NCBI GenBank assembly: GCA_029339505.1
Contig: JAQISU010000058.1
Location: 3,053,501 to 3,117,500 of the forward strand
Source of the DNA: Unio delphinus
Taxonomy: Eukaryota > Mollusca > Bivalvia > Unionida > Unionidae
Direction of reading: 5' to 3'
DNA length: 64,000 bases
In this document: in pieces, positions 45,936-58,454 of the stretch
Position numbering within the stretch: the first letter of the stretch is position 1
Layout: every line of letters begins with the position of its first letter
Made by a program: the position numbers and the translations under genes
Notes under the pieces: model-generated
Told to the model about the DNA's origin: nothing
Databases searched by the model: none
Seen by the model: the letters and a program-made list of their open reading frames with translations, nothing else

Positions 45936-48775
45936 ATGACGGATTCTAGTGCCCGGGAAATACTATCAAAGATAAATTTTGAGAATGTCAGATACCACAT
46001 CCAGGTAAAATATAGTAAAAAAAAAAGAAATGGAATGTATACGATCATCGTGAATGTGTACTGGATTCAACGAAAAAAAAACGTAATTGTAACCGATAAA
46101 ACTAGACCGGGTACGGTGACTGGGATTAATAACAGATATTATAAACGGACATATCCCGCAACAGCGTTAACTTTTGGATTTTACCCGATAAATACACCAG
46201 ATATTAAAAAACTTCCCCCGATGAAAGTTTAATCGGTGTTAAATTGTGTAGCAGAGCGAGTTATAGAACATTTTAATAATACTAAATAAGGAAATGGTTT
46301 AACCGAGCTAAGAAAATCAAAACTAACTGCGTGGGCTGAATCTGTAAAAAAAAAAAAAAAACAGGAGCGTCCATAAACGATGTTGCAACGTTGGAAAAAA
46401 AATAATGGTTCCAATAACCGTAAAAACAATTACCGGAGAAATACTACGTTGTTCTGGTCATTACCAAAAAAATGGTTCTATGATTGAAATTGTTGATTAT
46501 AATTCTCATGCGTGGAGTTATTCCGTAGGAATATTTCCTGTGTCACGAACGGTAAAATATTATCACGGTGATATATTCGATTGCATCTATGAGATAAATA
46601 AGACTTATCCTGTATCAGTATGGTTATTTAAAAGTGACGAAGGAGAAGGATATGACCAGTTTGTAAGGAGAAACGGAGATTTATATCGAACTGAAAATCT
46701 TCAAACGGAAATGAATAACTTAGCTTTGAAGTACACTGATAATATCACCGAAATGACAAAAAATTGTTTAACTGTACTATCTATTACGGCTCATTTTGCC
46801 AGAGAGAAAAACTCGTGGAAGCCAACCCGATATGACTTTCTCGAAGACGTACAAGCTAGCTGCGTAGAATTTGGCTATGGCAGGTTGTGGATCACAAAAT
46901 ATAACATCGAAGATATGATTTCCGTTGACATGGCTGCGTGCTACCCTGGGAATTTTCTCGGGTACGGTGAATGCAATAAATATTTTTGTACGATTCGGTC
47001 ATCCCCCACATTATATGACAAGAACGGCGATAAATGGAGCATTACCTGATTTTGATCTGGCTGGGTTTGTCAGAGTAACATCGTTCAAATTCGCCGATGG
47101 TCTTCATCCGATATTCTATGTCTGGGTTGGAAAACATCTTTCTGTGAGAAAATGGGCTCCGATACCTCTGCTACGCTTTTTGTTAGATAAAAATATGTTA
47201 ACGTCGTTGACTGTTTCATCCGCGATAATTTCATATCGGAAATAAACCGATGTTTGTTTACCAACTCCGGAAAAATGCGACGATTGGGATACAAGTAAAT
47301 ATCTAGAGCGACAAGCGAAGGATCTAGGAAGAAGAATAATCGGGAAGTTTACTCAAGGCGGATCATGTGATCATAAACGACGTTGTACCTGGTTAGTGTT
47401 TGATGATGCCGAATTGGATTTTATCATCGCGGATACTGCCGCGAAGGAGATACTAACCTCGAGAAAAAAGCTTATTTATCCAATAATACACGATTAGGGA
47501 CTATCGTTGAATACTTCGAAGAGGATTCACCACAATATACTCATTTGAGATCATCGATGCTCGGTTATCCAACGATAAATATATTATCGATGCTAAAAAG
47601 ATTCTGATATCGCGGTTAGAGTAGCAGCAGACTCATTCTATTTCGATAAAAAATACCGAAAATCAGTTGAGAAGTTCACTACGTAGGAAGTTGATTGGGG
47701 AACTTGGAGAATAAAACATGAAACGCTACAAAAGCACGATGAATCAGCTGATGCCCCCATCGAAGATAATTACCACGAGTATAACGATATGGAGCTGTCA
47801 TCGTATCCGTCTGTGTATGATCCGATAACCAGACATAAAATGGTTTATTTAAACGGTCTATGAGGATGTGGTAATCGATTTATTTGGAAAGAATTCTGAT
47901 ATGATCGTATTAACCCCAACTCATCGTCTTTCCCTGGAGATGACATCCCGGGGTTTAACGCTTGTACATATCACAGCTTTTTTCGATACAATGGAACTAC
48001 ATGGACTCCAGATAGAATGGGAACAAAACATATACCTGAGATAATTATATGGGATGAAATAGATGCAGTCTCATTGGAGTTGCTAAAAACATTTATGGGG
48101 TGGTTATTAAAGAAAAATACAGCTGTGATAATGTGCCATGATCACGGTCAACCACCGCCATTTGTTGGTGAATCCCCTTATAAATGGCTAAATACCAACG
48201 TAGACTATTACAAAGAATTTAACAAATATTATCGTTACCTTGACAAAAAGTTATCCGAGTTAAAATTCGCGATAAGATTACAACCGGATAACGTGCAATG
48301 TGAGATAACACGTGAAACAATCCCTGAAACTACCATTGACGATTTCAGGGACACACAGAAACCAACAGATCTAGTTGTCGCCAGCAGAAGAAAAATCAGA
48401 GATTTACTTCAGGTAAAATTATTTGACACGCATAAATAAAAATTTCCGATGTGTCAAGTTCCATTATGGTATAGACCCGCTGATACACGACGACAAAACA
48501 TCGAAGTTGACATTCCGGGAAAATCCGAGCGACAAAAACTAGTATTAAATGATATTGTACCGGTTGATATTGCGGTTGTCGAGGATGCACTGCGCGCTGA
48601 TAAATCTCCGTGGGTGTTGGTATATGCGAGGACGATACATTCTTCTCAGGGGTTGACAATTATCGACACTATTGTATGGATCGTCGATGACTTCATTGAT
48701 TGGTCAAATTTAGTTTATCTCGCTGTGTCACGAGTAAAAAGAATAAATCAACTTCGACGAGTTGTTATCAGTTGA
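45936..48775 (+). pseudogene. DNA polymerase-like protein fused to SF1 helicase, broken
   Basis: About 2.8 kb of mostly one coding direction, interrupted by roughly ten stops or shifts. The N-terminal piece (45936-46232) has TVTGINNRYYKRTYP. The next (46405-47049) has DMISVDMAACYPGNFLGYG near 46.92 kb, resembling motif A of family-B polymerases. VTSFKFADGLHPIFYVWVGK follows. A Walker A site is recognisable but ruined by a stop (GL, stop, GCG near 47.86 kb). The helicase part then gives PEIIIWDEIDAV (motif II), HDHGQPPP (motif III), TIHSSQGLTI at 48632 (motif V) and VYLAVSRVKR (motif VI) of the RecD/Pif1-like SF1 group, ending at TGA 48773. Such a fusion would supply DNA synthesis and unwinding in one protein. 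The polymerase reading is inference from a short motif and general layout; the helicase is clear. Confidence 0.75.
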
Positions 48776-49570
48776 GATTTATCGGTGGTAATTGAGTATC
48801 ATCTGGAAAAACTTGTAATTGTTTACGAGTAAAACTCCGTTGTGGTGCGGTTGGAACTAATCTATATATCGCTTTTCTGTTTTTAGATGTAACCGTGTTA
48901 AATATTTTATGTGCTGTGACACTCCATATATGATCAGTTGATCTTCTTCTACCACTTTCAAGCTCACCGGGCTCATATAAATATCTCACTGTGACATTAC
49001 TAGGTAATATCTGCGATGAAAAATCAAAGTATTTTATATTTATATATTTTTTTCTGTTATCGCGGTAGCCGGTTTCATATTTATCATCCTGGTAACCTCG
49101 TTGCTGAGTGCAGCAACTACTTCTGGTAATCGTTTGACCAATTCACGAGATCGTTTATCATCGATGAATTCCTTTGCGTACTAATAATGAAACAATTTAT
49201 CCGCAAGGAATCTGTTAAACCGCTCAACAGTTGCCTGATCGCGATGGATTGCAGTGTCCTCGTCGTATTGTGGTATTATGTTGCTTCATCGTTGATGATA
49301 CTTCACCCTGTAATTCTTTACCGGGATCAACCTGGAGGATATTTGGCCATCACAGAGGACCTCGCGGAAGCAACTTCAGATGACGTATTTGTTCTTTGTA
49401 TCTACTTGCAACGTCAACTACCGTCAACGCGTATTTGTAAGTGTGTTGTTTGACAGTGTCATGTGGTATCAATAATATATCGGCCTGATGAACCTCATTT
49501 GGGATATTAACATCGAACGACGCGTATTGAATCTTCGTTGGACGCGATAGATTGGACGGCGGCTGATTGG
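48768..49570 (-). pseudogene. Polinton/Maverick-type integrase (retroviral-like DDE), broken
   Basis: Read on the minus strand. It begins near 49.56 kb with SRPTKIQYASFDVNIPNEVH and QADILLIPHD, then YKYALTVVDVASRYKEQIR (first catalytic Asp), WPNILQVDPGKELQGEV (second Asp region), HRDQATVERFNRFLADKLF (catalytic Glu), KRLPEVVAALSNEVTRMI, and an open C-terminus VTVRYLYEPGELESGRRR to the stop at 48768-48770. Several frameshifts and two stops break it, and the N-terminal zinc-binding part is not identifiable. The stop overlaps the helicase stop by 8 bases, tail to tail. These integrases insert Polinton DNA into chromosomes and are known from invertebrate genomes. Confidence 0.85.
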
Positions 49571-49571
49571 T

Positions 49572-49975
49572 TATCCCGACAAGTAAAATGGCAAATTTAT
49601 CTATTCGATATCGTGCCCAAGGATCAGATAAATTTATCGTTACAAATCTACGAGGAGTTGCCTGAGCACGACTATAAAAAAAATTTTTAATTTGTTATAG
49701 TCCATGTCACTGTTGCACCAAGTTTGAAAAATATTTCTTAGTATATGAGTGTCAACCCCGTTAAACATCGCAAGAATATTACAATTGTCTCGGATCACCT
49801 TTGGAATTTGAGTGTATCGTTGAGTAACATATATTACGTCAGTATTTTTATGTCTTCCGCGGGAGAATATCCTAGCATGTTTTTTTTGGTTTATCTAACA
49901 TTGTCTCATCGTACACAACTAGGTTATAAACACTCCCGTCAATATCTTCACGATGAATTACAACAAATAAAAGAA
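49572..49975 (-). pseudogene. FtsK/A32-type packaging ATPase, C-terminal half
   Basis: Read on the minus strand: YNLVVYDETMLDKPKK (Walker B, DE-like), then in a shifted frame [20 protein letters not shown] (the conserved sensor Gln in VTQRY), NILAMFNGVDTHILRNIF, and after another shift TPRRFVTINLSDPWARYR. The Walker A half is absent: upstream of 50.0 kb the sequence is a Pro/Gln-rich + strand block. The order (integrase then ATPase on one strand, capsid genes on the other) is normal for Polintons. The same block survives as a relic in an ABCA intron at 7873-8013. Confidence 0.78.
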
Positions 49976-50384
49976 CAACAAAAAACAGAACAAGAATAGA
50001 AGAAAAAGGATAAACAACAACAACAAGAGCCTTCCTATCAACTTCCTCCACCTCTACAACAAGGGGACGAAACGGATGAATTTCACGATGCATTTGACAC
50101 TAGTGCTATAGGTAGTGGTATTCCAAGCATTACTTGGGGAAGTGGTCCTTTTTATTGTCCTAATAATGTTTTTTTTTATATATAGCATGATTAGAAGTTC
50201 TCATAAGAGAAAAAGGAGCTGCAAATAACTCAAAAGAAATAAATAATGAAGCCGCTGATATTTGTCGACGGTTATTTCAAGGTGGTATCATGGATATTAG
50301 TGTTTAACGGGAACCTATCGATTAACTAGTTGATGACTATCATAGTGACTAATTGGCTGATTAGATATATAGATAACAAATAAT
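49976..50384 (+). pseudogene. Leader region of second capsid module: Gln/Pro-rich and acidic ORF remains
   Basis: Codes for a Lys/Gln-rich run, then EPSYQLPPPLQQGDETDEF and SAIGSGIPSITWGSGPF, then after stops DICRRLFQGGIMDISV and REPID. It parallels the decayed genes at 37.1-38.1 kb that lead into the first capsid module. Confidence 0.45.
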
Positions 50385-50783
50385 ATGATCAAACATCAGC
50401 GACACCGGGGACCTTTAATGGTCAGATTAACAAATTCACGATTACCAGTCTATAAAGCAACTTATGGTGATGGTCTTGGTAATATTATTCAAAGGTTATT
50501 TGCAAGAATATCTCCCAAAATAACTCCAATCGTAAAACAATTATCAATGAAAACTATTAGTGCTTTTGAAAAAGTTACTAGTGCTATTGGTAATATAGCC
50601 GGAAATGCGTTTTCTGCAGCCACTGATAGACTAGCACGATTAATACGACTAACAAAAACTGAAATTATGCCCGCGAATAACAGTAAAATAATAAACCAAG
50701 ACGCGGATCATAAACTAGCAGCCTTGATGAATCAAGGAGCAAAACAAAGTATATATACACGATCTTCAATTTTGTTCTTATGA
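50385..50783 (+). CDS. Small basic Gly-Asn protein, second copy
   Basis: Intact frame of 132 residues from ATG 50385. It has SRLPVYKATYGDGLGNIIQR aligned with the 38107 protein, then SMKTISAFEKVTSAIGNIAG and RLARLIRLTKTE. The two proteins match along their first 90 residues, but their DNA has diverged strongly (roughly 60% by eye), so this is a related lineage and not a recent duplicate. The last ten codons appear to run into foreign frame just before the capsid fragment. Likely role as for the first copy: capsid-associated or DNA-binding, inferred. Confidence 0.68.
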   Translation: MIKHQRHRGPLMVRLTNSRLPVYKATYGDGLGNIIQRLFARISPKITPIVKQLSMKTISAFEKVTSAIGNIAGNAFSAATDRLARLIRLTKTEIMPANNSKIINQDADHKLAALMNQGAKQSIYTRSSILFL

Positions 50784-51010
50784 CGCAAGACAGCCAGGTC
50801 AACGAGGCAGAATTGAAATACAAGTTTAGAATTCAAGTAGATAGTGTCTATCCGCTGAAGCATTTATCGAGCCAGGTGACATTTAAAAAACAGATGATAT
50901 GGTAGCGCTGTCAAAGTCGGTAATGTTAACAATGAGATTTCTTTCTCGACAAGCGAGACTAAGTACACTTGTTACGTGTTCAGTCCCGCGTTAAATCAAA
51001 GAATTGAAAT
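50765..51010 (+). pseudogene. Major capsid protein fragment, second copy, truncated
   Basis: Codes for DARQPGQRGRIEIQV then a stop and NSSR, matching SPNERGRIKLQVQDTSR of the first capsid gene. Weak similarity continues to about 51.0 kb (ISFSTSETKYTCYVFSP-like frame), after which no virus-like sequence is seen. It is an N-terminal stub only. Confidence 0.6.
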
Positions 51011-51439
51011 AATTAATGATGGCTATAGGTAAAACGGTAATAATTGTTCAAACTCAGGTGGTCGGAGCTTAAGGCGCAGGGAACATAGCATTCAGAAATA
51101 CACAACACTAGCTGTGATTGGTGCATTATGCAAGAGTTGTACTTTCTGTTAGGCATAAACAAAACTTAAGGCCCTTGGCAACATGTGAGATCATGTTAAT
51201 TTATATGTAGATCAATTTTTTTATATTTTTTTTATGATATTTTTAAAATGTGGTACACTTTAGCTGAAAATGTGTCTGTTGTGACTAGATAACTCTACCC
51301 ATGTCTAGGAAAGCATCTCTCTTAAATGCAATAGAGTGCCAGGTTTTGTCCTTGTCAAATTAACAATCTAACATTGTTCTCTATGACTGTGTGATGTGCA
51401 TGCTGAGGTAGGATAGAAGGTACATTTATTTCACAAAAC

Positions 51440-51440
<1 letters not shown>

Positions 51441-51495
<55 letters not shown>

Positions 51496-51745
51496 GGACA
51501 TTGTATAGCGCCTAATCTTTAAAAGCCCTTAAGCGCTTTACACTATCTATAATGATATGACTACACTACATAAAAATAAATGACAAAAACAATGAAATTG
51601 GAAAACATAAAAACATGCTGAAACATATTAGATACAAAACATTATTAGGTCTCTAAGTTTGTCTCTGCATTCGAAAAAAGTGAGTTTTAAGAGCACTCTT
51701 AAAAGGGACCACTGTGTCTTTGTGTCTAATTTCAATGGACATCGC
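51441..51745 (-). mobile_element. L2-like LINE 3' end, minus strand
   Basis: An AAT microsatellite (51441-51495, reverse of an ATT tail) leads into GACATTGTATAGCGCCTAAT and the 3' region shared with 17.6 and 30.6 kb. It is cut at about 51745, where the next LINE begins. Confidence 0.78.
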
Positions 51746-54700
51746 CGGGCCCTTAGTAATGAGGTCTATGGAAAAAAACAATTGATACATTGATACCATC
51801 GGCAGTGGGCAGATGTTCACATTTGCAGGCAATATAGACGACCCCGCACTCCACGAGTCCCCTGCTGCCTTGCAGGTTAGGTTTTGGATAACCAAAGGCT
51901 AGGGTGCTGACACAGTACCTGATTGGGCGTATGAACTTTCTCAATAAGGTCACCGCCCAGGGCGGAGGAGTCCCAAAAAGGACTCAACGGCCATGTGTCC
52001 AGGACCAAGGCGAGCCACTAGTAATGTGGAGTTCGGCTGTGGTCAACAGCCTGGAGAGGGATGGGCTCCGCCAGGTTCATTGCCCAAGACACACCACATA
52101 CAATGACAACGTTACCTTCACCCATACCGGATCGGTCGTCGCCCGGAACAAAGACCGCGCCTTTTGTCTTGCACCAGGGTAGAGGTGTTAAGTGTTCTGC
52201 TGGTGCACGATCACCACCAAAACTCCAAATCAGAAACAACATCAGCATTGGTACACGGAACATCAGAACATTAAGAACGCCTGGAAAGGTAGAGGAACTA
52301 ATTCACGGTATGAACAGATACCATTGGACCATCCTGGGACTGTGCGAAGTACGATGGAAGAACCTTGGGGAAACATCAACACAGGATGGCCATAAACTAT
52401 ACTACTCTGGCAGAGAAGATAAACATGAACATGGTGTCGGATTTCTCGTCCACAAAGACACTGTGAACACTGTCATGAGTTGTCGGCCATTCTCCAGCAG
52501 GCTTATCATCATACGCTTCAGGGCAACACCATTCAAATCACCATTGTGCAAGCTTACGCTCCAACTACAGACCATGATGATGAAGAATTAGAGGATTTCT
52601 ACAACCAACTGCAAGAAGTCCTGGACCAGTTCCCCAAAGAAAGACATTCTTGTGGTGCAAGGAGACTAAACTGCCAAAATAGGAGAGAATGCCATTGATA
52701 ACTGGAAAGGCACACGTGGACGCAGCTGCAATGCAGAGACCAACGACAGAGGCTTAAGGCTCATGGAATTTGCCAGCTTCAATGATCTGAAGCTGATGAA
52801 CACGTTTGGTCCACACAAAGCATGCAGAAGGTGGACCTGGCATAGCCCGAATGGAGACCACCATATTATATCACGGTGAAGAGACGTTTCCACAACAGCG
52901 TAAACAATTCCAAGACAAGAAGTTTTCCAGGAGCAGACATTGAAAGTGACCTTGACTTAGTGATGATGACCCTCCGACTACGTCTAAAAAAAGTCGACAA
53001 AGAGGGCCCCACAAGAATCAAGTTCAACCTTGAATAGCTAAAAGACCCATAGGTCTTGGAAGCCTTCCAGGCAAGGATAGGAGGGAAATTTGCACCACTG
53101 TTACTTCTTAGTGCAGATAACACAGTTATATACTCAATGATCGACACATTTAACATAGCAGTGACCCAAACAGCCAGTGAGATCCTTGGCAAACATCGAT
53201 AACCAAAGAAATCTTGGGTTACAACTGACCTACTTGATCTGTGTGACAAGCGTCGAGAGCTAAAGTAGAAGAAGTCAGAAGTAGGAGCAAAACAATACAG
53301 GGAAATCAACCAGGTTATCAAGAAAAGCATGAGAAAGGCAAGGGAGACATGGACTGAAGACCAGTGTAAAGATATAGAAAACAATCTAAAGAGAAATAAT
53401 AGCAAGAAAGCATACCAACTGGTGAAAGACCTGACCAGTGTAAAACAAGGACGCTCCTCCATCATTCAAGATAAGGGAGGGAAATGTCTTACAGAAGAAC
53501 AAGACATTCTTAAGAGATGGACAGAATACTGCTCAGACCTGTATAACCACAGACCTACAGGGGACCCAGACATACACAACACCCCATCAGTGACCAACAC
53601 TGACAACTACCTCATCATCCGAGAAGAAGTAGAGGCTGCAGTGAAAGCACTGAAAAAAGGGAAGGCAGCAGGAGTAGACAACGTCTCTGCAGAACTAGTA
53701 TAAGAAGGGGGTGAAGCCATGATAAGCTCCCTACTAACAATCTGCAACAAGATCTGGCAGACAGGGGAATGGCCAACACCATGGACTCAGTTACTCATAG
53801 TAACTTTCCCGAAAAAAAGGCAATTTGCAGCAATGTCAGAACTATCGTACGATCAGTCTTATATGCCACCCAAGCAAAGTCATGCTTAAAAATTCGTATT
53901 AAACAGACTGAAGCCGCGGGCAGAGGAAATCATAGCTGAAGAACCGGCAGGCTTCAGACCAGGACGAAGCACAACTGAACAGATTTTCAAAATGAGAATA
54001 CTATGTGAGAAATACCTCGAGCAACAATAACACCTTTATCATGTCTTTATAGATTTTAAGAAGGCGTTTGATAGGGTATGGCATGCAGCCCTTTGGTCCA
54101 CCATGAAGCTGTATAACATCAACGCTATCCTGATCAAAATCATAGAAAGCCGTTACAGCAAGGCTACCAGCGCAGTATGCTTCAACGGTCAAATAGGAGA
54201 TTGGTTTAGGACAACTCTGGGAGTCAGACAGGGCTGCTTGCTTTCACCTAATCTCTTCAACATCTTCCGTGAAAGAATCATGACAGATGCACTGGAAGAC
54301 TATGAAGGAACTGTCAGTATTGGAGGCAGATTAATAACGAATCTGCGCTTTGCTGATGACATCGATGGCCTTGCAGGAACTGAGGAGGAGCTAGCTCAGT
54401 TGGTGGAAAAACTGGACAGGACAGCTACTACCTTTGGTATGGAAATCAGTACAGAGAAGACCAAATTGATGACCAACAACAGCAGTGGCATCAGCAATGA
54501 CATGATTATAGGCCAAAAACTGGAAACAGTTAATAGATTCAAGTACTTAGGAGCCATCGTGGCAGACGAGGGATCGAAACCAGAAATATTGTCCAGGATT
54601 GCGCTGACAATAACAGCAATGGCAATACTGAAGACAGTTTGGAAAGACAGAAATACCTCAGTCAGCTCAAAAATCAGACTGATGCGCTCCTTAGCTGCAT

Positions 54701-55130
54701 CTGTATTCCTATATGCCTGTGAGTCATGAACCCTCACAGCGGATCTCGAAAGGAGGATACAAGCTGTTGAAATGAGATGCTTTCGAAGGCTGCTTGGCAT
54801 TACATATAGAGATCATGTCACAAATGAGGAAGTGGGAAACAGAATTAAGCAAGCCATTGGGCCCTATGAAGACCTATTGACCATTGTGAAAAAGCGCAAA
54901 ATGAAATGGTATGGACATGTCACACGATCAACAGGGCTTGATAAGACAATAATGCAAGGTACTATGCAGGGAGGGCGAAGGAGAGGAAGACAGGAAAAGA
55001 TGAGAGGTTAACATCTCAGAGTTAACAGGACTGAAGCTGAGTGACACAGTGAGAGTATCAGAGAACAGATTGGAATGGAGGAAGCTGGTTGTCAGGTCAT
55101 CAGTGGTGCCCCAACGGTCGGCAAGACTAA
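51745..55130 (+). mobile_element. Endonuclease-RT non-LTR retrotransposon, nearly complete
   Basis: The endonuclease part (52061-52700) has NNISIGTRNIRTL, ILGLCEVRWKN and GVGFLVHK, as in apurinic endonucleases of LINEs. The RT part has ALKKGKAAGVDNVSAELV (motif 1 region, 53.65 kb), HVFIDFKKAFDRVWHAALW (motif A), LGVRQGCLLSPNLFNIF (motif B), LRFADDIDGLAGT (motif C) and MEISTEKTKLM (motif D). The C-terminal region has RRIQAVEMRCFRRLLGI and KKRKMKWYGHVTRSTGLDK. Stops near 53.04, 53.70, 53.89, 54.03 and 54.73 kb inactivate it. The 3' end runs directly into a GATA repeat. I cannot decide the clade (RTE-like or I/Nimb-like) by eye. Confidence 0.88.
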
Positions 55131-55650
<520 letters not shown>

Positions 55651-55789
55651 GACCACAATCGACAATCGGCCTCGTTTCATGGTCATAGGGAAACAACTCC
55701 GCAAAATCTAAATATGACATACAAGAATAATATCCCTTGAAATTAAATGCGAAACTGTGCCTAGAAATATATTTCTAAAACTGTACATA

Positions 55790-55910
55790 TTTGTTTCTGC
55801 GCCTGCGCAATGAAGTACGTTTTGGTTAATTTCAACATGGCGCTTTCCCTGAAAGGAAAGTGGTTGTTTTAGAACAATTTGAACGATTACACAAGACTTT
55901 TTCTTTGCGT
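55790..55910 (+). promoter_or_regulatory. Promoter-like block and possible noncoding first exon
   Basis: TGCGCCTGCGCAATG (from about 55798) matches the NRF1 site pattern, and CAACATGGCGCTTT (55837-55850) matches the YY1 pattern often found just downstream of housekeeping start sites. TTGCGTTG|GTAAGATTTC at 55910 is a good splice donor. The ATG in the YY1 motif opens only 11 codons. This suggests a TATA-less + strand promoter with a 5' UTR exon of a gene continuing to the right. Confidence 0.5.
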
Positions 55911-56244
55911 TGGTAAGATTTCACATTCATTTCTTTAAGAACATATAAAGTATTAACGTGTGATATTGATTTCAAGCATTAAGATTTAGAAACGTGTTTT
56001 TGAAAGGATATATATCTTTGTTGGATCTGTGTTGGAAAAAATACGATCCAAATGTAAACAAGTCATAAACAGAGATCGATATGTATGGAGAATCTCACAT
56101 GTACCGGATGCAAGTGTGATATTAAAATTGGCTACTATCATCAAAATATTTTGCTCAGAACGAGGAATAAGATCCCAGCAACAAACGACCCTATCCACGG
56201 GTGCTCGTATTGATGCTTATGGTTTACCCATATTTTCTATTTTC

Positions 56245-56360
56245 CTGTAATCTGAGTATGAGAGAATATCTCCCAATTTTCCTGTAATCTGTGTATGAGA
56301 GAATATCTCCCAATTTTCCTGTAATCTGTGTATAAGAGAATATCTCCCAATTTTCCTGCG
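56245..56360. repeat. 39-bp repeat, three copies
   Basis: The unit is TTTTCCTGTAATCTGTGTAT plus GAGAGAATATCTCCCAA. It contains the near-palindrome GAGAATATCTC. Confidence 0.88.
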
Positions 56361-56792
56361 ACCTATGTAAGAATCAAAATTGATTTATCTGAGTACACTG
56401 AACGTGGTGTAATAACGAACACCCATTTTTAGTTCAGACATTGGATTTGTTATTTCTTCATTAAATTTAACTATCACGACTGTAAGAAACGCCCGTGCTG
56501 CTGCTTAACAACGACATGATGGCCCTTGTTTAGTATGCAGATACAGTGCACTGAATGAAATGCTGCTCTTTGAATGCTCATCTGAAATTACCATTTTCAC
56601 TACATGAAGGTTGTCCATTTTGGTTGACCAGTAAGAGGGCGGTATTTACTACAGCTTGTTACATTTGCATATCAAGGAGGTGCAATCATGGTCATGTTCA
56701 GTAGTAGGATGTCTAAATGGTAAAGTATTTACGCAATGTGTATCTTGAAATATACTTTACTCTTAAATATGTAATGCAAGATTGGGGGACTG

Positions 56793-56987
56793 CTCCCATG
56801 GGGCTTGTGGTTAGAGTGTCCACCTCAGATGCGGGAGTTTGTGGATCCAAACCCCAATCATACTAAAGACTTTTAAAAAATGGTACCTACAGCTGTCTTT
56901 CTTGGCATTCAGCATTAAGAGGTTTGTGTTAGGACTGGTTTTCCAGATGTCAGGATAATGTGACAGGGTGGGACATCATGATACATG
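56793..56987 (+). mobile_element. SINE family 2 copy
   Basis: Has a tRNA-like head (GGGGCTTGTGGTTAGAGTGT) and a body with GGCATTCAGCATTAAGAGGT and GTGGGACATCATGATACATG. It matches the reverse complement of the 28.4-kb copy and is joined directly to a family-1 SINE piece. Confidence 0.75.
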
Positions 56988-57128
56988 TCTCTATTTCGAA
57001 TCACTGCCATCTCACCCCTGTGCGTTTTAGTTTTAGATTCAGCCAATGTGAGATAGCTTGCCAGTAGCTTCTTGTGGGTTGGGGGTTATCCTGGGTTCTT
57101 CCTCCACCAAATGGCATTAAACCCTACA
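56988..57128 (+). mobile_element. SINE family 1 fragment
   Basis: Lacks the tRNA head but has TCACTGCCATCTCACCCCTG, GCCAGTAGCTTCTTGTGGGT and TTCCTCCACCAAATGGCATT, matching the 9.87-kb copy. Confidence 0.72.
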
Positions 57129-57322
57129 ACATCTACAAAGTAAAGTCATAATGCTTTAGTCAGACTTTACTTGCTCTGATGACTCTAATAAATTCAAATT
57201 CTCACAAAAGAGATGGACCTGTTTTGTTGGCATATATTTCATTTTGGCTGGAAAGTGATTAAAGCATGGACTGCCTAAATTGGTTAAGTTGAAATATTAT
57301 TCTTTGACGTAACAAATAAAAA

Positions 57323-57507
57323 ATGTATTATACCTACTGGAACTGTAAGAAACGTTTCAATTCATTCAAGAAACTTATCCCCCACATGAACATACTCCAG
57401 CATGCCTCAACTATCAGCACATTTCAACAAATTCAAATGTATGTCAACGAAACATGTAAATGCATTCATTTGCTAGATTTTGATTCTATCAGGATAAAAA
57501 CAACATG
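57323..57507 (+). CDS. Possible exon with zinc-finger-like sequence
   Basis: Open frame from ATG 57323 starting MYYTYWNCKKRFNSFKKLIP with HMNILQH following, faintly like a degenerate C2H2 finger. It ends at a strong donor ATG|GTAAGT (57508). No acceptor is evident before the ATG, so it could be a first coding exon of the gene whose promoter lies at 55.8 kb. I cannot name a family. Confidence 0.33.
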
Positions 57508-57509
57508 GT

Positions 57510-58450
57510 AAGTATATTAACTGCATGTTTTTATATGGGCTGCAAGTGTACAATATATTCCTGAAACTTTGATTACTCGTTCCGATGTCATCCGACATTG
57601 GAAAATGCTAAACAACCTCATTATTTAGGTAGTAAAGCAAAAATAACTTGCTATGTCTTACAATGTAGTACCATTCTTTATATATGCCTGTAACATTTAT
57701 AAACAGTAATAGTCTTAAAAGTTCAAACTTTGGGGCATTTTATACAACAATTAAAAGGCAAGGGAGTCGGTATGAACAAATGTCATTATTTGTATTAATT
57801 AAAATGATGTGTTAGGTCATTTTAGAAACTGCTGTGGGGAAGACCATTGTGCTAATCTCCATATGTAACATGGAACAATCCAAATCTTGTTTTTGGTATA
57901 AGTAAGTCACATATATGTTAGATGCAGGTACTGTAAATTAGCAAATATAATGTGAATTATCCAAGGTTTTCTTTACCATGCATCCACCCTGCAGGGGGTG
58001 TATGTCCTTGTGTTATTTACTTTGTTATTTACTTGTATTGATATGTTGTAATATTTTAAAGCACTCCTTTCTGACATCAGACAGCACAACAGTTATGCTT
58101 AAGATTTCAGGGCCTCCGTTGGAAATATTTTTCTTGTGCCATGAAATTTATCACTTTTAAAAATTTGGAGCCACTTTTCAGCCAAGATGCCATTTTATGC
58201 CATGGCTTAAAAGTTAACTAATATGTGTAATATTATATTGGACCTGTTTTCAGTTTATAAACCTGACAATAAAACAGTTTTTGATTGTTTGTATTATATT
58301 TCAAAGCACATGAATGATTATTAGTAAAAATAACAATTCCATTTCATACATATGAAGTTCATTGTTTAGAATACGAAAAGCAAAAATGAACAAGAAGGTT
58401 TCATTATAACTGATAATACTAAATACTGCTTAGTCTTTATTAACTTACAA
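57510..58450. other. Intron or intergenic, nothing recognised
   Basis: No repeat or coding signal supported. Confidence 0.45.
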
Positions 58451-58454
58451 AAAT

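Noticed and set aside
49745..49999. Plus-strand frame starting MSVNPVKHRKNITIVS
   Set aside because: It is the shadow of the minus-strand packaging ATPase, whose motifs are recognisable on the other strand.
52866..53465. 199-codon reverse frame
   Set aside because: Antisense of the LINE coding region between endonuclease and RT.
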